A stretch of 64,000 bases of DNA from Ariolimax columbianus (taxonomy: Eukaryota; Mollusca; Gastropoda; Stylommatophora; Arionidae), in NCBI GenBank assembly GCA_036924085.1, contig JAVGWX010000012.1, positions 4,942,043 through 5,006,042 of the forward strand, written 5' to 3'. Below are positions 62,485-64,000 of this stretch, one piece after another. Position 1 is the stretch's first letter. Each line of letters starts with the position of its first letter. Under the pieces are notes generated by a model, which searched no databases, was not told the DNA's origin, and saw nothing but the letters and a program-made list of their open reading frames with translations. The position numbers and the translations under genes were made by a program.

Positions 62485-63930
62485 GTAAGTGAAGAAAATA
62501 AAATAGAAGAAACTCACTGGTGATCACTTGTTTGCTTTGTTTTGTTGATTTTTTATGTTGTTTTACCTGCTTTGCCTGGTCATAGCTGTCCAACTGTGGG
62601 TATTGACAACCTGTTTATTTTGAGATATCCTTTATCCTTTTGGTTCCCCTTGGAACATGGGGCCACAACAGATACTCTTGTTCTGTTCCTATTCTGTGCC
62701 ATCTTATTGAGTTTCGCCCATGAGACCCCAATTGAACTGACTTCCTTCTTGACTGTTCATTGCCAGATGTTTCTTGACTTTCCTACTCATCTCTTTTCTT
62801 GTGGATTCCAATCCAGTTCATGTGTAGTTTATTCACTTTTGTTTCTTTCTGAGAGTGTCTCCTATCCATCTCCACTTTCTTCCCTTGATCTCTTTCTCTG
62901 TTGGTTGTTGCTATGTAATTTCCTACAGATCTGTGTTTATTACCTCTGGCCATCTAACATGAAGGATGCACAGAAAATACCTGTTCTGAAATCATGAAGG
63001 CTGGAGCCTGAATGTGATACTCTAAGTGACATGCCATATCTCCGAGCCATATCTGAAGAAATACTTTTTTTATGTTGTCATCAAACTGTTGTATTTTGTT
63101 GTTGGGTCATGTGGTTTTGTGGTATTTTTTGTCCTGATATTGTTTTTACATTTAGACCCAAGAAATGACTGCTGCTCTTGTAAGAACTAATTGTCTTGAT
63201 TCTTTTTCATGATTTTAGGTCTTTGAAGTGCAGATATCTTTGTATAATAACCGCTGCTCTCTCATGTGTGTGTTTCCTATACTGGTGTTCGCACTAGCTA
63301 TTGACAGGGTCATCCAAAGGGTAGGGGCCAGAAAAGTAAAGGTACATACCTGGAGCAGTCATGGGCTGGGGGGGGGGGTAGGGGGGGGGCAGACCTGGCA
63401 GACACATTTGTTGAAATTGGATGTACTAATTCACAAGTCTAATGAAACAGTGCGGCACACATACTTTTGTTTATTTAAGCTTACAAAGTACAATAAAGGA
63501 AATCAAGTTTCAGTTGTATAAGCTTTGTTGTGAGTTTTTGATTCGTTGATAGATAATAGAAGACTCATGTGAATCCCAGAATTACACACATTGCACTCAA
63601 CTATGCAGGTTGTAATTGGTGGCTAAGAAGGGTAGTGCATGGGACTGACAACCTGAAGTTAAACAGAGCACATATATGATCTTGGTACAGGCTTCCTGCA
63701 AGGATGCCAAAAGAATGATAATGATACAAACTCCACTCATTGGATCCTGAACAACTTCTTGTGGAGGATAGAACATGCCAACTACCCACTGTTAAGCTTG
63801 TCATAGACAGGGGTCTTCAATAATTTTTTGCACCAAACACCCTTTTCACCATGTCAGAATGTCATTTCCAAGATATGTCTTACTGAAAATTTGCATTCTA
63901 AATAATATGCACTCCATATTGAAAATCTTG
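62485..63930. other. Intron 17, left part, no gene seen
   Basis: Includes a G-run region at 63367-63391 (GGGCTGGGGGGGGGGG then TAGGGGGGGGGC) and a decayed dispersed-core copy at 63603-63650. The expected next exon (continuing '..ATG|YPLA') is absent. Confidence 0.5.
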
Positions 63931-64000
63931 TATTTATTCTGTTACTCTATATACAGTATGGTGTTTTACAAATTTATTCTGTTACTCTATATACAGTATG
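63930..64000. repeat. 40-bp tandem repeat starting at the window edge
   Basis: TTTATTCTGTTACTCTATAT then ACAGTATG occurs at 63933 and again at 63973. It probably continues beyond the window. Confidence 0.75.

Noticed and set aside
63198..63530. Possible exon 18 of CPS (frame starting after TTTTAG at 63218)
   Set aside because: The translation does not resemble the expected continuation after 'LASKATG' and the reading phase does not fit.

Overview
The window is animal nuclear DNA. The evidence is a spliced host gene with GT-AG introns, tRNA-headed SINEs, many non-LTR retrotransposon (LINE) remnants and abundant minisatellites. The mix fits a lophotrochozoan-like invertebrate, perhaps a mollusc. 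That placement is an inference; the sequence does not fix the species.

The only host gene I can support is on the + strand. It is the first half of a mitochondrial carbamoyl-phosphate synthetase (CPS1/CPS III type), in 17 coding exons from 2654 to 62484. Exon phases join without conflict into about 730 residues: a mitochondrial presequence, the small-subunit domain, a class I glutamine amidotransferase with Cys, His and Glu all present, and the large subunit up to the end of the first ATP-grasp domain. The gene runs off the right edge after exon 17. The retained Cys (FGICMGNQ) predicts a glutamine-using enzyme, unlike vertebrate ammonia-dependent CPS1.

Everything else is intronic or upstream and is dominated by two things. 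(1) Mobile elements: an RNase H-bearing I-like LINE family (7.4-8.8, 11.2-11.5, 13.3-14.6, 41.4-42.9 and 53.0-55.3 kb), several other LINE families (0.6-1.4, 10.6-11.8, 17.0-20.0, 26.3-27.6, 30.6-36.2, 46.6-48.6, 50.6-51.0, 55.5-57.7 kb), two SINE families and a piggyBac-like non-autonomous element (28.4-29.5 kb). Several insertions keep clear target-site duplications. (2) Tandem arrays with units of about 19-71 bp, together roughly one sixth of the window.

The most unusual property is where the arrays come from. Several are visibly amplified from nearby unique sequence: the 3' end of exon 2 with its splice donor, the splice acceptor of exon 10, reverse-transcriptase coding segments inside three LINEs, and the head of a dispersed repeat. 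This looks like an active process of short-segment tandem amplification that multiplies splice sites and produces long spurious reading frames.

Layout: 0-2.6 kb upstream or 5' intron with repeats; exon 1 at 2.65; intron 1 with two 25-bp arrays; exon 2 and its array at 5.3-6.0; intron 2 with arrays and LINEs; exons 3-6 at 12.2-23.2; exons 7-9 at 25.3-30.3; a near full-length LINE carrying a 1.7 kb array at 30.6-36.2; exons 10-13 at 38.2-45.8; a LINE, SINE and 24-bp array at 46.6-50.6; exons 14-15 at 51.1-52.4; a nested retroelement mosaic at 52.4-57.7; exons 16-17 at 60.4-62.5; intron 17 to the end.
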